Origin: Glandiceps talaboti
Taxonomy: Eukaryota; Hemichordata; Enteropneusta; Spengelidae
DNA length: 64,000 bases
Reading direction: 5' to 3'
NCBI RefSeq assembly: GCF_964340395.1
Contig: NC_135568.1
Coordinates: forward strand, 11,942,776 to 12,006,775
Below the pieces are notes generated by a model. That model did no database searches. It worked only from the letters and a program-made list of their open reading frames with translations, and was not told the origin of the DNA. Position 1 is the stretch's first letter, and every line of letters begins with the position of its first letter. Made by a program: the position numbers and the translations under genes. This document shows, one piece after another, positions 31,689 to 42,871 of this stretch.

Positions 31689-31991
31689 ATGTACCGGATG
31701 CTCCTAGCAGACCTATCATCTCAGATGTAACAGAAAGTGCCATGACATTGACCTGGACTCCTCCAGACAATGATGGTGGAAGCAAGATCAAGAACTATGT
31801 CATTGAAAAGAAGGATTCTTTTGCCACCAGATGGAGCAGAGCTACAAGAGATGCCATTCCTGAACCAACATACAGAGTAACAGATCTTGTAGAAGGAACT
31901 CAATATGAATTCAGAGTGGCTGCTGAGAACAAAGCTGGTGTTGGCAAATTTAGTGAACCATCTGAACCAAGAGTTGCCAAACCTCCATATG
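31689..31991 (+). CDS. Exon 40: FN3 domain 42
   Basis: 303 bases, acceptor gttattctag, donor GTAAGT. It opens VPDAPSRPIISDVTESAM; WTPPDNDGGSKIKNY has Asn for Gly at 36. Loop KKDSFATRWSRATRDAI; TDLVEGTQYEFRVAAENKAGVGKFSEPSE. The following intron is 177 bases. Confidence 0.95.
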
Positions 31992-32168
31992 GTAAGTAAA
32001 TCACTTAGTGCTATCAAAATGTTGAAAGAAATACATAGTGAAGATCAAATAATTAGTCATGATACACAATTTTTTCCTCCGTTCAGCTGATAGGAAATGC
32101 ATTTCTCACAATATGTATGCTTTGAAAATTTGTTAACAGTGTTGAAATGGTATACTTTTTATACACAG

Positions 32169-32471
32169 ATGTTCCAGGACCACCTGGTAAACCAGATATC
32201 ACAGATGTGACTGCCAATACCATGACATTAAACTGGACTCCACCTGAAGATGATGGCGGTAGTCCAGTCACTGGATATATCATTGAAAAGAAAGACAAAT
32301 TCTCCACCATGTGGTCCAAGGTTAATAGATACAGTGTCAAAGACACCACTTTCACTGTTACTGACCTCAAGGAAGGATCAGAGTATGAATTCAGAGTGTG
32401 TGCTGAAAACAAGGCTGGTGTTGGCAAACCTAGTGATTCTGCAGGACCTAGAGTGGCTAAACCACCATATG
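32169..32471 (+). CDS. Exon 41: FN3 domain 43, A-like
   Basis: 303 bases, acceptor atacacag, donor GTAAGA. VPGPPGKPDITDVTANTM, WTPPEDDGGSPVTGY and RVCAENKAGVGKPSDSAGP give it the marks of the A type of the later three-domain repeat. Loop KKDKFSTMWSKV, Met for Arg before Trp49. The following intron (32472-33013, 542 bases) carries the second foldback element (listed). Confidence 0.95.
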
Positions 32472-32724
32472 GTAAGATCCTGTCCAGACTATTGGATATT
32501 TCTATACACCAGTAACATGACAATAAATTAGTATGTTTAACTACTATAGCAAGAAATATCATGTATATATAAAGAGTAACACTATTTGAATGGATAATTT
32601 TATGAGTGATTCATACTAAGTTTGATATTTGGTAATTGTTTCTATATTTGTATATTAACCATAATAGCTCTTTGTCACAATATATCTTTGACTTTAAAAT
32701 GTAGCACTGAAAGGTCAATATTTT

Positions 32725-32799
32725 GTCACGTCAGTGCAGTAAGCTCGTACCTGCCTATACAATTGCATTGCAGATGCCACCTTACTGCACTGACGCGAC
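32725..32799. mobile_element. Foldback (MITE-like) element 2
   Basis: Arms of 19 bases (32725-32743 and 32781-32799) pair with one mismatch. The arm core agtgcagtaag and the loop word tatacaattgca are shared with the element at 9824-9896. The inner arm has diverged. It sits in intron 41 about 215 bases before exon 42. Confidence 0.65.
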
Positions 32800-33013
32800 G
32801 ATTTGTTAAAAAAATTATGTTAATATTTCTGTGAAAGTAATTTGATAAACTTCTGTGGAGCTCAAACTATATATCAGAATTTAAAGTTATTGGCAGTATA
32901 TCACTTAACTTCCAACCACAAGTTTTTCGCAAAGCTCCTTCAATGTGAGGGCTCAGGTTTACAAAATGTGATGATTGTAGTAGTCATGATGTTATGGTAC
33001 GTTTCATTTTCAG

Positions 33014-33316
33014 ATGTACCTGAAGCACCTGGCAAACCAGAAGTCACATCAACAGACAGTACCAAGATCTCTCTGACTTGGACACCACCAGACAATGATG
33101 GTGGCTCACCAATCACTGGTTATATTATTGAGAGGAAGGACAAGTTCAGTGCAAGATGGACAAAAGCCAACCGGGAACGAGTCACTGATACAGAATACAC
33201 CGTAACAGATCTGCATGAGGGATCTGAATACCAATTCAGAGTTGCAGCAGAGAACAAAGCTGGTGTTGGCAAATACAGTGAACCATCAGATCCTAAAGTG
33301 GCAAAACCACCATATG
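33014..33316 (+). CDS. Exon 42: FN3 domain 44
   Basis: 303 bases, acceptor catttttcag region, donor GTAAGT. It opens VPEAPGKPEVTSTDSTKI; WTPPDNDGGSPITGYIIER. Loop KDKFSARWTKANRERV; TDLHEGSEYQFRVAAENKAGVGKYSEPSD. The following intron (33317-34193, 877 bases) is the second longest; apart from atgcatg-rich patches near 34000-34130 nothing is recognised. Confidence 0.95.
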
Positions 33317-34193
33317 GTAAGTTATTATACAAATATAGAGCATGGGTTTAATTGACACAGATTTTATAATGGCACAGGCTGAGTTTATAACCTTTTTTTC
33401 CTCATATGAAAATACTTGGACTCATAAGGCCCCTTAAAACTATTCCAATTTAATGGTAATGTCTAGGCATGCCTTCAGTAGCATTACCAGTGATCTCCTG
33501 AGATATTTAATATTTGATGGCATAAGAGGTGTTCCTCAAAAGTCAGATGCATGTAAATTAATTTTCATCAAATTGTTCATATTTTGTTGAGTACCAGGTT
33601 GAATTTTAAGAGATTGTTAGTATATTTTAGAATGAAAAATACTAAAAAGTACCTGTTCAGATGCAGATATGCAAATGTTTTGAAATGCCCCCAGACAAAT
33701 ATATAAACTCAGCCCATGTCCCTTTAACAAACCTGCATGAAGATGAAACAAGAAGAGTGTATGTAACGACCAAACTGAATTATTAACAATCATTTTATAA
33801 GTCATAGTTCATGGTAATTAAGTAGATAGTTTCATACATAGAGGTACACATGGTATTTAACTCATTTAACATAGTGTGTTGATCATGTGATAATTTGGAT
33901 TTGACCAGGACTTATGGACATTTGGACATTCTTTATACATAAATTAATAACTTTGGTATTGTGTGCCTATCTGGATGGACAGTATTTGTGTAACTGCATG
34001 ATGCATGGATATGTATGGGGTAAGTATGTAACAAGTAGTTACAAACATATTTAGCTAATTTCATCATCTTCACAAGCATGGACAGACACTGCAAAAAGTA
34101 CTAACTACATGCATGGTGTATGCATATGGTGAGTATCTAATAATTGTTTCATTTTACGATGAGTAATTTCAAGCGTGGACTGTTATTCATCAG

Positions 34194-34496
34194 ATGTACC
34201 TGATGCACCTGGCAGACCAACTGTCAGTGATATAGACAGTACTGTTATGACCGTAAAATGGACACCACCAGATAATGATGGTGGCAGCCCTATCAAGGGA
34301 TACATCATTGAGAAGAGAGACAGACTAAGTACAAGGTGGTCAAAGGTCAACACAGAACTCATCTTTGAAACTAAGTCTAAGGTGAAAGACCTGGTAGAAG
34401 GAACAGAATATGAGTTCAGAGTTGCGGCAGAAAACAAAGCTGGTCTGGGTAAATTCAGTGAACCTAGCCTACCACAGCTTGCTAAGCCTCCATATG
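34194..34496 (+). CDS. Exon 43: FN3 domain 45
   Basis: 303 bases, acceptor ttattcatcag, donor GTAAGA. It opens VPDAPGRPTVSDIDSTVM; WTPPDNDGGSPIKGYIIEK. Loop KRDRLSTRWSKVNTELI. The E strand reads FETKSKVKDL, with a charged replacement in a normally hydrophobic stretch. GKFSEPSLPQLAKPPY. The following intron (34497-35096, 600 bases) has an A-rich purine tract near 34690-34745. Confidence 0.95.
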
Positions 34497-35096
34497 GTAA
34501 GATATTGTTCTTGTAAGGTATGAGGTGATCAGTGTGCTGCCATCTAATAAAAAACAGACAATTTTGTTGTCGGACAAATTAATAATAACTTGGTTTTTGT
34601 ATGTCACCAAGTAATGAGGGATAGGTGAATACCAAATCGTTGTGTATTACAAAAAATTGCTGTGTTAGAGTGCACATTTAATATGTTTCTTTGTATGAAG
34701 AAAAAAATAAAAAGCAAAGAAAAGAAAAAGACTGAAAAACTAACAAGCATGAAGAAATAAATACTGAAATATCAACTAGGAATGTTAACTTCAATATCTG
34801 TTTCAAGCCAATTGATGGATGTACTGGAAAAAGACAAATTCTTCAGATGTTTGCATGTAAAGAAATATCTAACAAAGTAAAGTAATGTTCTGTTTTGTGG
34901 ATGATAACAGATGCCTTCAGAAAAGTTGACTATTAATTTTGTGTTCAGCAGAATCATTGTTCAAATCATAGACAGTTTTGATGTCTAACTTTAGAGAAGG
35001 GATGATACTCTAACAGCATGGCTATAGCATGGTAAGTAAACTTCAATATGTATTACATAGTCAGGATACCAATGTATTGGTCATTACTTACTTCAG

Positions 35097-35399
35097 ATGT
35101 ACCTGATGCACCCAGCAAACCTAAAGTATCAGACGTGAATGAAACATCCATGAAACTATCATGGTTCTCACCAGAAGATGATGGCGGTAGTGAAATCTTT
35201 AACTATGTCATTGAAAAGAAAGAAAAGATGTCGTCACGCTGGATTAAGGCTACTGATGTTACAGTGTCTGAAACAACGTTCACTGTGACTGGTCTCGTCA
35301 AAGGATCAGAGTATGAGTTTAAGATAGCTGCTCAAAACAAAGCTGGTGTTGGTAAATTTGGACCTCCTTCAGATCCAGTACTTGCCAAACCACCATATG
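35097..35399 (+). CDS. Exon 44: FN3 domain 46
   Basis: 303 bases, acceptor ttacttcag, donor GTAAGT. WFSPEDDGGSEIFNYVIEK and TVSETTFTVTGLVKG mark it as the counterpart of exon 32, again directly before a double exon. FKIAAQNKAGVGKFGPPSDPVLAKPPY is the most divergent C-terminal half in this region. The following intron (35400-35959, 560 bases) shows nothing recognisable. Confidence 0.95.
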
Positions 35400-35959
35400 G
35401 TAAGTTAGGTTTTCAGCATTGCAAGGCATGTATTATGATAGATTTTTCCTTGTCGTGTTAGTTATGTGACACCTGTTACTGCTCCTGAATTCGATTATCA
35501 ACATTCATTGTTCACTTGGAATCTGAACCAACCGTCCCTCCGTTTTCTCTATCTTATTAGTTCATTCAGAACTAAAACTGTCAATTCTACCTCACTTCTG
35601 TCTTGCATGGTGTCTCTGAGATTGTGAAGTACTACCCCAGCATTCAGTGCACACTCTACTTCAGCTACAGTAGACCACGGTGAAAATTCGCTCCCTGATT
35701 TCAACGGATATTTTGCTTTAGTTAACCCTTTGTTAGATTGTACTTCACTACAATTATGGAGCATGTCAAATCTGATGCTTATGTAAGGATCCCTGTCTAT
35801 ACTCGTAGTTATGTCTTGTTGAATTCCTATTGGAAAGGAGTTGAATTACTACTATTATCCTGAAGGACTCCAATAAACATATTGGAGAGGGAAATCCTCT
35901 TGATTGTTTTACTAGAAGGGTTCACTTCCTCATCATGTGTGTTTCAATTGCTCCATTAG

Positions 35960-36544
35960 ACCCACCAGGTCCTCCTGGTACTCCAAAGATAACAGAACCC
36001 AAACCAACATCCCTGACACTGACCTGGACTCCACCTGAAGATGATGGTGGTGCACCCATCACTGGATATGTAGTTGAAAAGAAAGAGAAATTCAGTGCTA
36101 GGTTTTCATCTATCGGCAAGTGTACACAGACAACATACGGTGTGTCTGACCTGATAGAAGGCAATGACTATGAATTCCGTGTCTGCGCTGAAAACAAAGC
36201 TGGTGTTGGTAAACCAAGTGATGTTGTCGCTCTGAAGATCAGCCCACCTGATGCACCTGGAAGACCAGATGTTAGTGATGTGACAGACACAGAAGCTACA
36301 TTGAAATGGACACCACCTGATTCTGATGGTGGTGCTAGGATTACAGGCTACATCATTGAGAAGAGAGACACTACTAAGGACAGATGGACAAAGGCAACAA
36401 GGACAGTTGTCAAAGAGAAGACTTTCACCGTAACTGATTTGGTCCGAGATACTGAATACGAATTCAGAGTCAGTGCAGAGAACAAGGCTGGCGTTGGCGA
36501 ACCAAGTCAACCTTCAAAACCAATAGTTGCAAAACCACCATATG
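35960..36544 (+). CDS. Exon 45: double exon, FN3 domains 47 and 48
   Basis: 585 bases, 195 codons, split Asp as GAC, donor GTAAGT. Residues 1-94 and 95-195 parallel exon 33 almost position by position, including Phe for Trp49 (SARFSSIG), the intron-less linker VVALKISPPDAPGRP and KRDTTKDRW. The second halves are closer to each other than the first halves. The following intron is 216 bases. Confidence 0.95.
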
Positions 36545-36760
36545 GTAAGTTTTACACGATACACAGGGAAGACTGAACATTTCAGTCAATTTGGTCTACT
36601 GGAGCATCTGTCCATTTTCACTTTTCACTCATTATTTCTTAGTCTTCATGTTCAACTTCACACATTCTTCCAGTTCTTAGCTTTCATGTCATATCAGACA
36701 TTTTCTGCCATTCTTTCTCCATTTTCATGTATTTCCTTCACACATTTCCTTCTCCTCAAG

Positions 36761-37057
36761 ATGTCCCTGGCCCACCAACTACACCAGACATCAGTAATGT
36801 CACAAGCAAATCGTTGACTTTAACCTGGCAACCACCAGAATCTGATGGTGGCAGCAAGATCACAGGTTATGTTGTAGAGCGCAAGGAACAATACAGCTCA
36901 AGATGGGTTTCTGTAGGAAAACCAGTGGACCTGACTTTCAAAGTCACAGATCTGAGAGAGGGTAACAAGTATGAGTTCCGCGTGGCTGCACAAAACAAAG
37001 CAGGTGTTGGCCCACCATGTGAACCAACAGCACCTGTAACAGCTAAAGAACCTTATG
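36761..37057 (+). CDS. Exon 46: FN3 domain 49
   Basis: 297 bases, acceptor ttctcctcaag, donor GTAGGG. WQPPESDGGSKITGY, loop KEQYSSRWVSVGKPVDL and the end AKEPY pair it with exon 34. AQNKAGVGPPCEPTAPVT has Cys in the S-E-P box. The following intron (37058-37518, 461 bases) contains a 12-C run (listed). Confidence 0.95.
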
Positions 37058-37450
37058 GTAGGGGAACACTACCTCATATTGCATGACAAGGAAATGTAAC
37101 CATTCTCTTTCACTAAACCTTCCTCTACAGTTGTCTGTTAGTTCTTTCAATGCCAACAGACTGCCTGTGTGTAAATCTACATACAAAAAATGCCTGTTGT
37201 CCAATAACTATAATAAAAACTGACTTACTTTTCACCTAGGTTTGCATGTGGGGTACCATTCTCTCTAGATAACCCTGACATCAGAAAAAGGAAAATTTTG
37301 TGAATTCATAGTTCCCTTACACAATATTGGAAAAGGAACCAGAATGTTATTGATATTATAATAAGAGTGTTGGAGAACATAAGGAAATCAGAGAGCTGAG
37401 AAGCCAATCTGTGTAACAGCATGTATAATCCACCCTTTCCTACTTTCAAT

Positions 37451-37462
37451 CCCCCCCCCCCC
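37451..37462 (+). repeat. C homopolymer, 12 bases
   Basis: Twelve C in a pyrimidine-rich stretch of intron 46, about 55 bases before the exon 47 acceptor. It could serve as part of the polypyrimidine region; nothing more can be said. Confidence 0.9.
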
Positions 37463-37518
37463 AACCAATTTGTCTCTTGCTCTATCTCCTTATCAATCTG
37501 CCATCTTTCTGACCTAAG

Positions 37519-37821
37519 ATGTACCTGGTGCTCCAGAAACACCTGAGGTATCTGAGATCAATGCAACAGCTGTAACACTGACATGGAAAACTCCTCTATC
37601 TGATGGTGGTAGTCCAATCTTAGGCTATGTTATTGAACGTAAAGAGAAGATGAGCACACGTTGGACCAGAGCTAACCGTGACCGAGTCTCAGAACTGACA
37701 TTCAGTGTCAAGGGACTCACTGAAGGATCTGAATATGAATTCAGAGTTAGTGCTGAAAACAAAGCTGGTGTTGGTCCACCAAGTCTACCTACCAACCCTG
37801 TCAAGTGTAAACCTCCTTATG
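37519..37821 (+). CDS. Exon 47: FN3 domain 50
   Basis: 303 bases, acceptor tgacctaag, donor GTAAGC. It opens VPGAPETPEVSEINATAV; WKTPLSDGGSPILGYVIER. It ends TNPVKCKPPY, the Cys linker shared with exon 35. Loop KEKMSTRWTRANRDRV. The first Met lies mid-exon, so the 5' half is easily missed. The following intron (37822-38245, 424 bases) shows nothing recognisable. Confidence 0.95.
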
Positions 37822-38245
37822 GTAAGCAGTGGCCATCAATGGAATGTCTGGAAAAAGAAGTAGACAAATAAATGTCGTCAAATAAACTATTTCTTAAAAA
37901 CTGATATGTTTCATGACAGAATCCTTTAATACGCAATGTGCATGCTTAATAAAGTAAAGTAGAACATAATGATGAAATTACAATACACCAAGCAATGATT
38001 TGAAGTCAACATCCAGAGTATCGATTCAAGATTCTACTCAAACCATTTCATGATTGTACTTTAAGTCTGACCTCTGATCCTTGACCTTTTCATGACCTCT
38101 GGGGTCAACACTAAGATCATTCATACTCTTATTTCAACACAATTATATCACACAGCAATCAATTTTCATACCACATCTTCCTTTCATTCTTCTCTCCTCC
38201 TTTCATCTCGTCATCTTTTTCTTGTACATATTATCTTCATCTCAG

Positions 38246-38548
38246 ATGTACCAGATGCTCCTGGTCGTCCAACTGTGACAGAAACACAGGCTACGTCCAT
38301 CACAATAAAATGGACTCCTCCTGATAATGATGGTGGAAGTCCAATCACTGGCTATTTCATTGAGAAGAAAGACCAGTACGGCACACGATGGGAAAAAGCC
38401 AACAAGATTAGTGTCAATGCTACAAATTTCACTGTCACTGGTCTTAAAGAAAGAAATGAGTATACTTTCAGAGTGGCTGCAGAAAACAAAGCTGGACTTG
38501 GAAAGTTCAGTGAACCTTCCAAACCTGCAGTTGCAAAACTACCTTATG
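38246..38548 (+). CDS. Exon 48: FN3 domain 51
   Basis: 303 bases, strong acceptor (tatcttcatctcag), donor GTTAGT. It opens VPDAPGRPTVTETQATSI; WTPPDNDGGSPITGYFIEK. Loop KKDQYGTRWEKANKISV. VTGLKERNEYTF has Arg for Gly in the turn. It ends AKLPY. The following intron (38549-39010, 462 bases) holds a 78-base tandem repeat (listed). Confidence 0.95.
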
Positions 38549-38640
38549 GTTAGTTGTAATACTAGAAACTTTATGTTTTAATAATGCAGCATGATTTGGT
38601 TAACACTTATCATTGCCATAAGATGACATTCTATCAAAAG

Positions 38641-38871
38641 TAGAAAATAGTTCAGATATGAGATTTTGAAATCGATATTTCTCACAGAAAATGAGACAAT
38701 GAATGGTAAGTGATGGTAAGTAGAAAATAGTTCAGTCGAGATTTTGAAATCAATATTTCTCACTGAAAAGGAGACAATGAATGGTAAGTGATGGTAAGTA
38801 GGAAATAGCTTAGTCATGAAATTTTGAAATCTATATTTCTCACTGAAAATGAGACAATGAATGGTAAGTAA
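38641..38871 (+). repeat. Tandem repeat of about 78 bases, three copies, with GGTAAGT motifs
   Basis: Units start at 38641, 38721 and 38799. Each has tagaaatag-like and gattttgaaat words, atatttctca, and gagacaatgaatggtaagt; the first two end in a doubled ggtaagt. As in intron 2, the consensus donor word is part of the repeat unit. The antisense open frame here is an artefact of the repeat. Confidence 0.9.
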
Positions 38872-39010
38872 TCTATTACTGTACTGATCTGCATTAGCGC
38901 CCTCATGTGGGCAAGGACCATTGCTTTTGTTTTAACAAGCTTTGCAGCTCAGTGTAGTAGTATTTGATAATACCTCTATAAATCGATATTTTCTATTGTC
39001 TATTTTCCAG

Positions 39011-39319
39011 ATGTTCCTGGCCCTCCAGGTAAACCTAATGTAACAGAGACAACAGCTACCTCAATAAAAGTGACATGGACACCACCAGAAGATGATGGTG
39101 GTAGCAAAGTGACAGGATATGTGATTGAAAAGAAAGAAACAACCAGTAGTAGATGGCTGAAGGTCACTAAGATGGATGAAAGAGTATTTGACACAACACA
39201 CACAGTGCCTGATCTGACTCAAGGCTCACAGTATCAATTCAGAGTTGCTGCCGAAAACAAGGCTGGACTTGGTGACTTCAGTGAACCATCAGATCCTAGG
39301 ATTGCTAAACCACCATATG
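39011..39319 (+). CDS. Exon 49: FN3 domain 52, B type (first of the A-B-C series)
   Basis: 309 bases, the longest single-domain exon apart from exon 18; the extra codons follow Trp49 (VTKMDERVFDTTHTV), where B-type exons have one extra codon. WTPPEDDGGSKVTGY; TDLTQGSQYQF-like turn (PDLTQG). Donor GTAATT is weak. The following intron is 204 bases. Confidence 0.94.
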
Positions 39320-39523
39320 GTAATTTCTCAGTCAACCTTATTACAAATTTTAACTTTAAGCTCAATTTGGAAACTCAATAATCAGCTTTGATTAGTGTCA
39401 TAATTAACGGAACTGTACCTTATCAGATAAAAACTTACAATCCACTGTAAATTTCTGTGTAGAATCATGTAAAGTGTTAATGGACATCCTGAGTGATTCC
39501 AAATTCTTGTATTTCATTTGTAG

Positions 39524-39826
39524 ATCCACCAGGACCACCTGGCAAACCTGTGATTTCAGATGTTGATTCTACAAAGATGACTTTGACCTGGACACCCCCA
39601 ACAGATGATGGTGGCTCACCTATCACTGGATACACCATTGAAAAGAAGGAGAGATTTTCCACCAGATGGGACAAGGCAAACAAATTTGCTGTGACAGACA
39701 AGACCTTTACTGTTACTGATCTCAGAGAAGGCAAAGAATATGAATTCAGAGTGGCTGCAGAGAACAAAGCTGGTCTTGGCCAGTATAGTGAGCCATCTGA
39801 ATCAAGAATTGCTAAACCACCATATG
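39524..39826 (+). CDS. Exon 50: FN3 domain 53, C-like
   Basis: 303 bases, acceptor catttgtag, donor GTAAGT. RWDKANKFAVTDKTFTVTDL resembles the C-type word TKANRFDV-ETTFTVTDL of exons 53 and 59, but the split codon is still Asp and it opens PPGPPGKPVISDVDSTKM. AENKAGLGQYSEPSESRIAKPPY. The following intron (39827-40193, 367 bases) is AT-rich and featureless. Confidence 0.95.
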
Positions 39827-40193
39827 GTAAGTATCAAATTTGATTCAGACTTTAAGTAAATCATCAGTGCATTTGATAGTGGAGTATTTTATATTAAGCT
39901 ATCCCAAATGTTAAAGGAACTTTCTCTTCTTGATATATTTAGTACTTACATTAAATATACTGTGAATATTAGATGATTTGTCAAATTCTACAGAGTACAA
40001 AAATTATGTCAATATATCACTCACTTCAACAAGGAAACCCGATCTGCAAATCATCATGAGTTGATATCACCCTGAGATCCTTAAAAATTACTTTTTTTTA
40101 AAAATTTATTCAACCATGTCAATGCAACCTGAAAAATATTTTCCTGACAATATTGAAAATTCATACTTAAGAAATATCTTGATATACTTTCAG

Positions 40194-40496
40194 ATGTACC
40201 TGGTCCACCTGGAACACCGAAGATCTCTGACAAGACGGCAACATCAATGAAACTGAGTTGGACTCCACCTGAAGATGATGGTGGTGCTCCTATTACTGGA
40301 TATGTTGTTGAGAAGAAAGAACAATTCAGCACCAGATGGGCAAGAGTTAATAGACAGAGTGTTGCTGACACATCATTTACTGTTGATGGATTAACTGAAG
40401 GTGATATGTATGAATTCAGAGTCTGTGCTGAGAACAAAGCTGGTGTTGGAGCACCTAGTGAATCCACTGGACCACAGAAAGCCAAACCACCATATG
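40194..40496 (+). CDS. Exon 51: FN3 domain 54, A type
   Basis: 303 bases, acceptor atactttcag, donor GTAAGT. A-type marks: VPGPPGTPK, SMKLSWTPPEDDGG, KKEQFSTRW, FRVCAENKAGVGAPSESTGP. It begins the first complete A-B-C triplet (51-53). The following intron (40497-40994, 498 bases) contains an 85-base imperfect duplication (listed). Confidence 0.95.
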
Positions 40497-40769
40497 GTAA
40501 GTCAATAATTTTTGAGATTTTAATATTATGTACACTTTTGCTTAGTAAGGGAAAAGCAGCTTTTTCTTAAATCAAAAATTTATACTTTACTTTTTTGGCA
40601 TGATAATGCTTTGGCTTGGAGTTCAAAATACTGGAATCGGATAAAGAGAAAACTTAGACATTATTTAGTTTATATTCAACAGCATAGAGAGAATGTCATT
40701 TAACAGTAACTCTAGCCAAGGAATGATTCAATCACATTTTGAAACTGTAAATTAAGTGTAACTGCTTTA

Positions 40770-40980
40770 GAAAAAACCATGTCAAAATGGTACAGACTGA
40801 TGCAACATTTACTAAGTCATACTCTCTGCCTGTGACAAGATAGTGACAAGCATTTTATGATTTAGCAACTGTGAAATAATGATAATTCTGAAGGTAAACC
40901 CTGGTCAGAATGCTATAGACTGGTGTAACATTTACCCAATGTTACTTAGGATAAGACAGTGACATGACAAAACCATTATC
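40770..40980 (+). repeat. Imperfect 85-base direct duplication in intron 51
   Basis: A segment starting aaaaccatgtcaaaatgg near 40772 is echoed by aaaccctggtcagaatg near 40897; both continue with agact-gatg-aacatttac and gacaagatagtgaca-like words. Period is about 126 bases and divergence is high. It is non-coding. Confidence 0.5.
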
Positions 40981-40994
40981 ATTGTTCATTCTAG

Positions 40995-41300
40995 ATGTAC
41001 CTGAAGCACCAGGAAAGCCAAAGGTAACTGAGACCTCATCAACGACAATAACATTGAAATGGACTGAACCAGAGTCAGATGGTGGCAGCAAAATTACCAA
41101 CTATGTGATTGAACAGAAGGAAGAGTTTAGTACTAGATGGAGTAAAGTGTACATAGAACACAAATCAACAGACACCAACTACACTGTGACTGGTCTAACT
41201 GAAGGAACAGTCTATCAGTTCAGAGTGGCTGCTGAGAACAAAGCTGGTGTTGGTAAATACAGTGAACCATCAGAACCCAAGGCAGCTAAACCGCCATATG
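40995..41300 (+). CDS. Exon 52: FN3 domain 55, B type
   Basis: 306 bases. B-type marks: PGKPKVTET, WTEPESDGGSKITNYVIE, EEFSTRWSKVY with one extra codon, TVTGLTEG, GKYSEPSEPK. The C' region has EQKEEF where relatives have EKKEEF. Acceptor gttcattctag, donor GTAAGT. The following intron (41301-41617, 317 bases) shows nothing recognisable. Confidence 0.95.
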
Positions 41301-41617
41301 GTAAGTATTATACACTATTCTGTTAAGATTCACAGTGTATAATACGATTCATGAATACAAAAATATATTATATAGTTGTCGATAAGTAAAGTGTTAAACC
41401 TTAATGTTTGTATCCTGTGGTCTTAGAAAATGTTCAACATATCAGAGGAGGCAGAAACGTTGCATAGGACCACTCATTTACTGAGGACCAACTTTTCACA
41501 TGGCTCACTACCAGACAGTTGTTTTCAAACCCAAATTTGTATTCCCTGTGATACGGGCCTTTAACAGTATTCACAAAAGCAACCAGTCTAACAGAAATTT
41601 GAATCTGTCTTTCTTAG

Positions 41618-41920
41618 GTCTACCTGATGCTCCTGGTAAACCAGTCATATCTGACATTGATGCTACCAAGATGACACTGAACTGGACTACACCATTGAAC
41701 GATGGTGGTGCACCAATTACTGGATATATCATTGAAAAGAAAGAGAAGTTCTCCACACTCTGGGCCAAGGCCAACAGATTTGATGTCTCAGAAACAACAT
41801 TCACTGTAACAGACCTCAAGCAAGGATCTGAATACCAATTCAGAGTGGCTGCAGAGAACAAAGCTGGTGTTGGTAAACCAAGTGAACCATCCGATTCACA
41901 CATAGCCAAACCACCATATG
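41618..41920 (+). CDS. Exon 53: FN3 domain 56, C type with Gly split codon
   Basis: 303 bases; the acceptor is followed by GT, so the split codon is GGT (Gly) rather than Asp, then LPDAPGKP. C-type marks: VISDIDATKMTLNW, NDGGAPITGYIIEK, STLWAKANRFDV, TDLKQGSEYQF. Leu replaces Arg before Trp49. Acceptor gtctttcttag, donor GTAAGA. The following intron (41921-42268, 348 bases) shows nothing recognisable. Confidence 0.95.
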
Positions 41921-42268
41921 GTAAGAAATATATTGTCTCTCCCCGAGTACATGTAGACGTAATATTCTTTATGTTTGTACCTCTTACCACAGAGATATTG
42001 AGACATGTTATGGAAAATACTATAATTTAACAGTGTTATCATATAACATGCAAAACAAAATTTTCAGACAAAAAGGCAAGAAGTCCCCCACCCAACCCCT
42101 CTCCCCTAATTAATGAGGAGTACATGATTAAGTGAAATGAATGTTTCAATGCAGTATGTCTGGATTCAAAGAAAGAAAGAAGTAGATTTTTACTTTCAGA
42201 AATATTGAACAAGATAGGGTTGTACCAGTTTTGAAAAGAGATACTGACCACTTTTTCAATTCCAATAG

Positions 42269-42571
42269 ATGTACCTGGTCCACCTGGAACACCCAAGGTC
42301 TCTGACATAAATGCAACATCAATGAAACTGAGCTGGACTCCACCTGAAGATGATGGTGGTTCACCAGTCACCGGATACTTCATTGAGGTCAAAGAGCAAT
42401 ACTCCTTCAGATGGTCAAAGGTCAACAAAGTCAGTACATCAGATGTGACATACAGAGTTGATGACCTGAAGGAAGGGTCAATCTACGAATTCAGAGTGTG
42501 TGCTGAAAACAAAGCTGGTGTTGGAGCACCTAGTGAATCCACTGGTCAACATACAGCAAAACCACCATATG
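42269..42571 (+). CDS. Exon 54: FN3 domain 57, A type
   Basis: 303 bases, acceptor attccaatag, donor GTAAGT. VPGPPGTPKVSDINATSM, SPVTGYFIEVKEQYSFRW, FRVCAENKAGVGAPSESTG as in exon 51. The YSFRW variant links it to exons 60 and 75 (FSFRW). The following intron is 300 bases and featureless. Confidence 0.95.
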
Positions 42572-42871
42572 GTAAGTACCAATATTTAGTAACAATGAAA
42601 CAAGTAAGTTTTACAAGTAAAAAGTTGTCATCACCAGTGAAACAGTGCTATTATATTCCTTACCTTAATATGACGCATATGTAGCGATATTTGTGTATAA
42701 TTTATGTAATTTATAAAAGGAGTACCAAGATATCTATGATTTGTCGTCATTTAATTTCTTTCTGTGTTAACATTTTCACTCACCCATGCAAACATGATTA
42801 TTAATTTTGGTCTTAAGATCGCCAAATTTGGAGGAAAAGTATGATTAATAACACTTATTGTTATGTTACAG

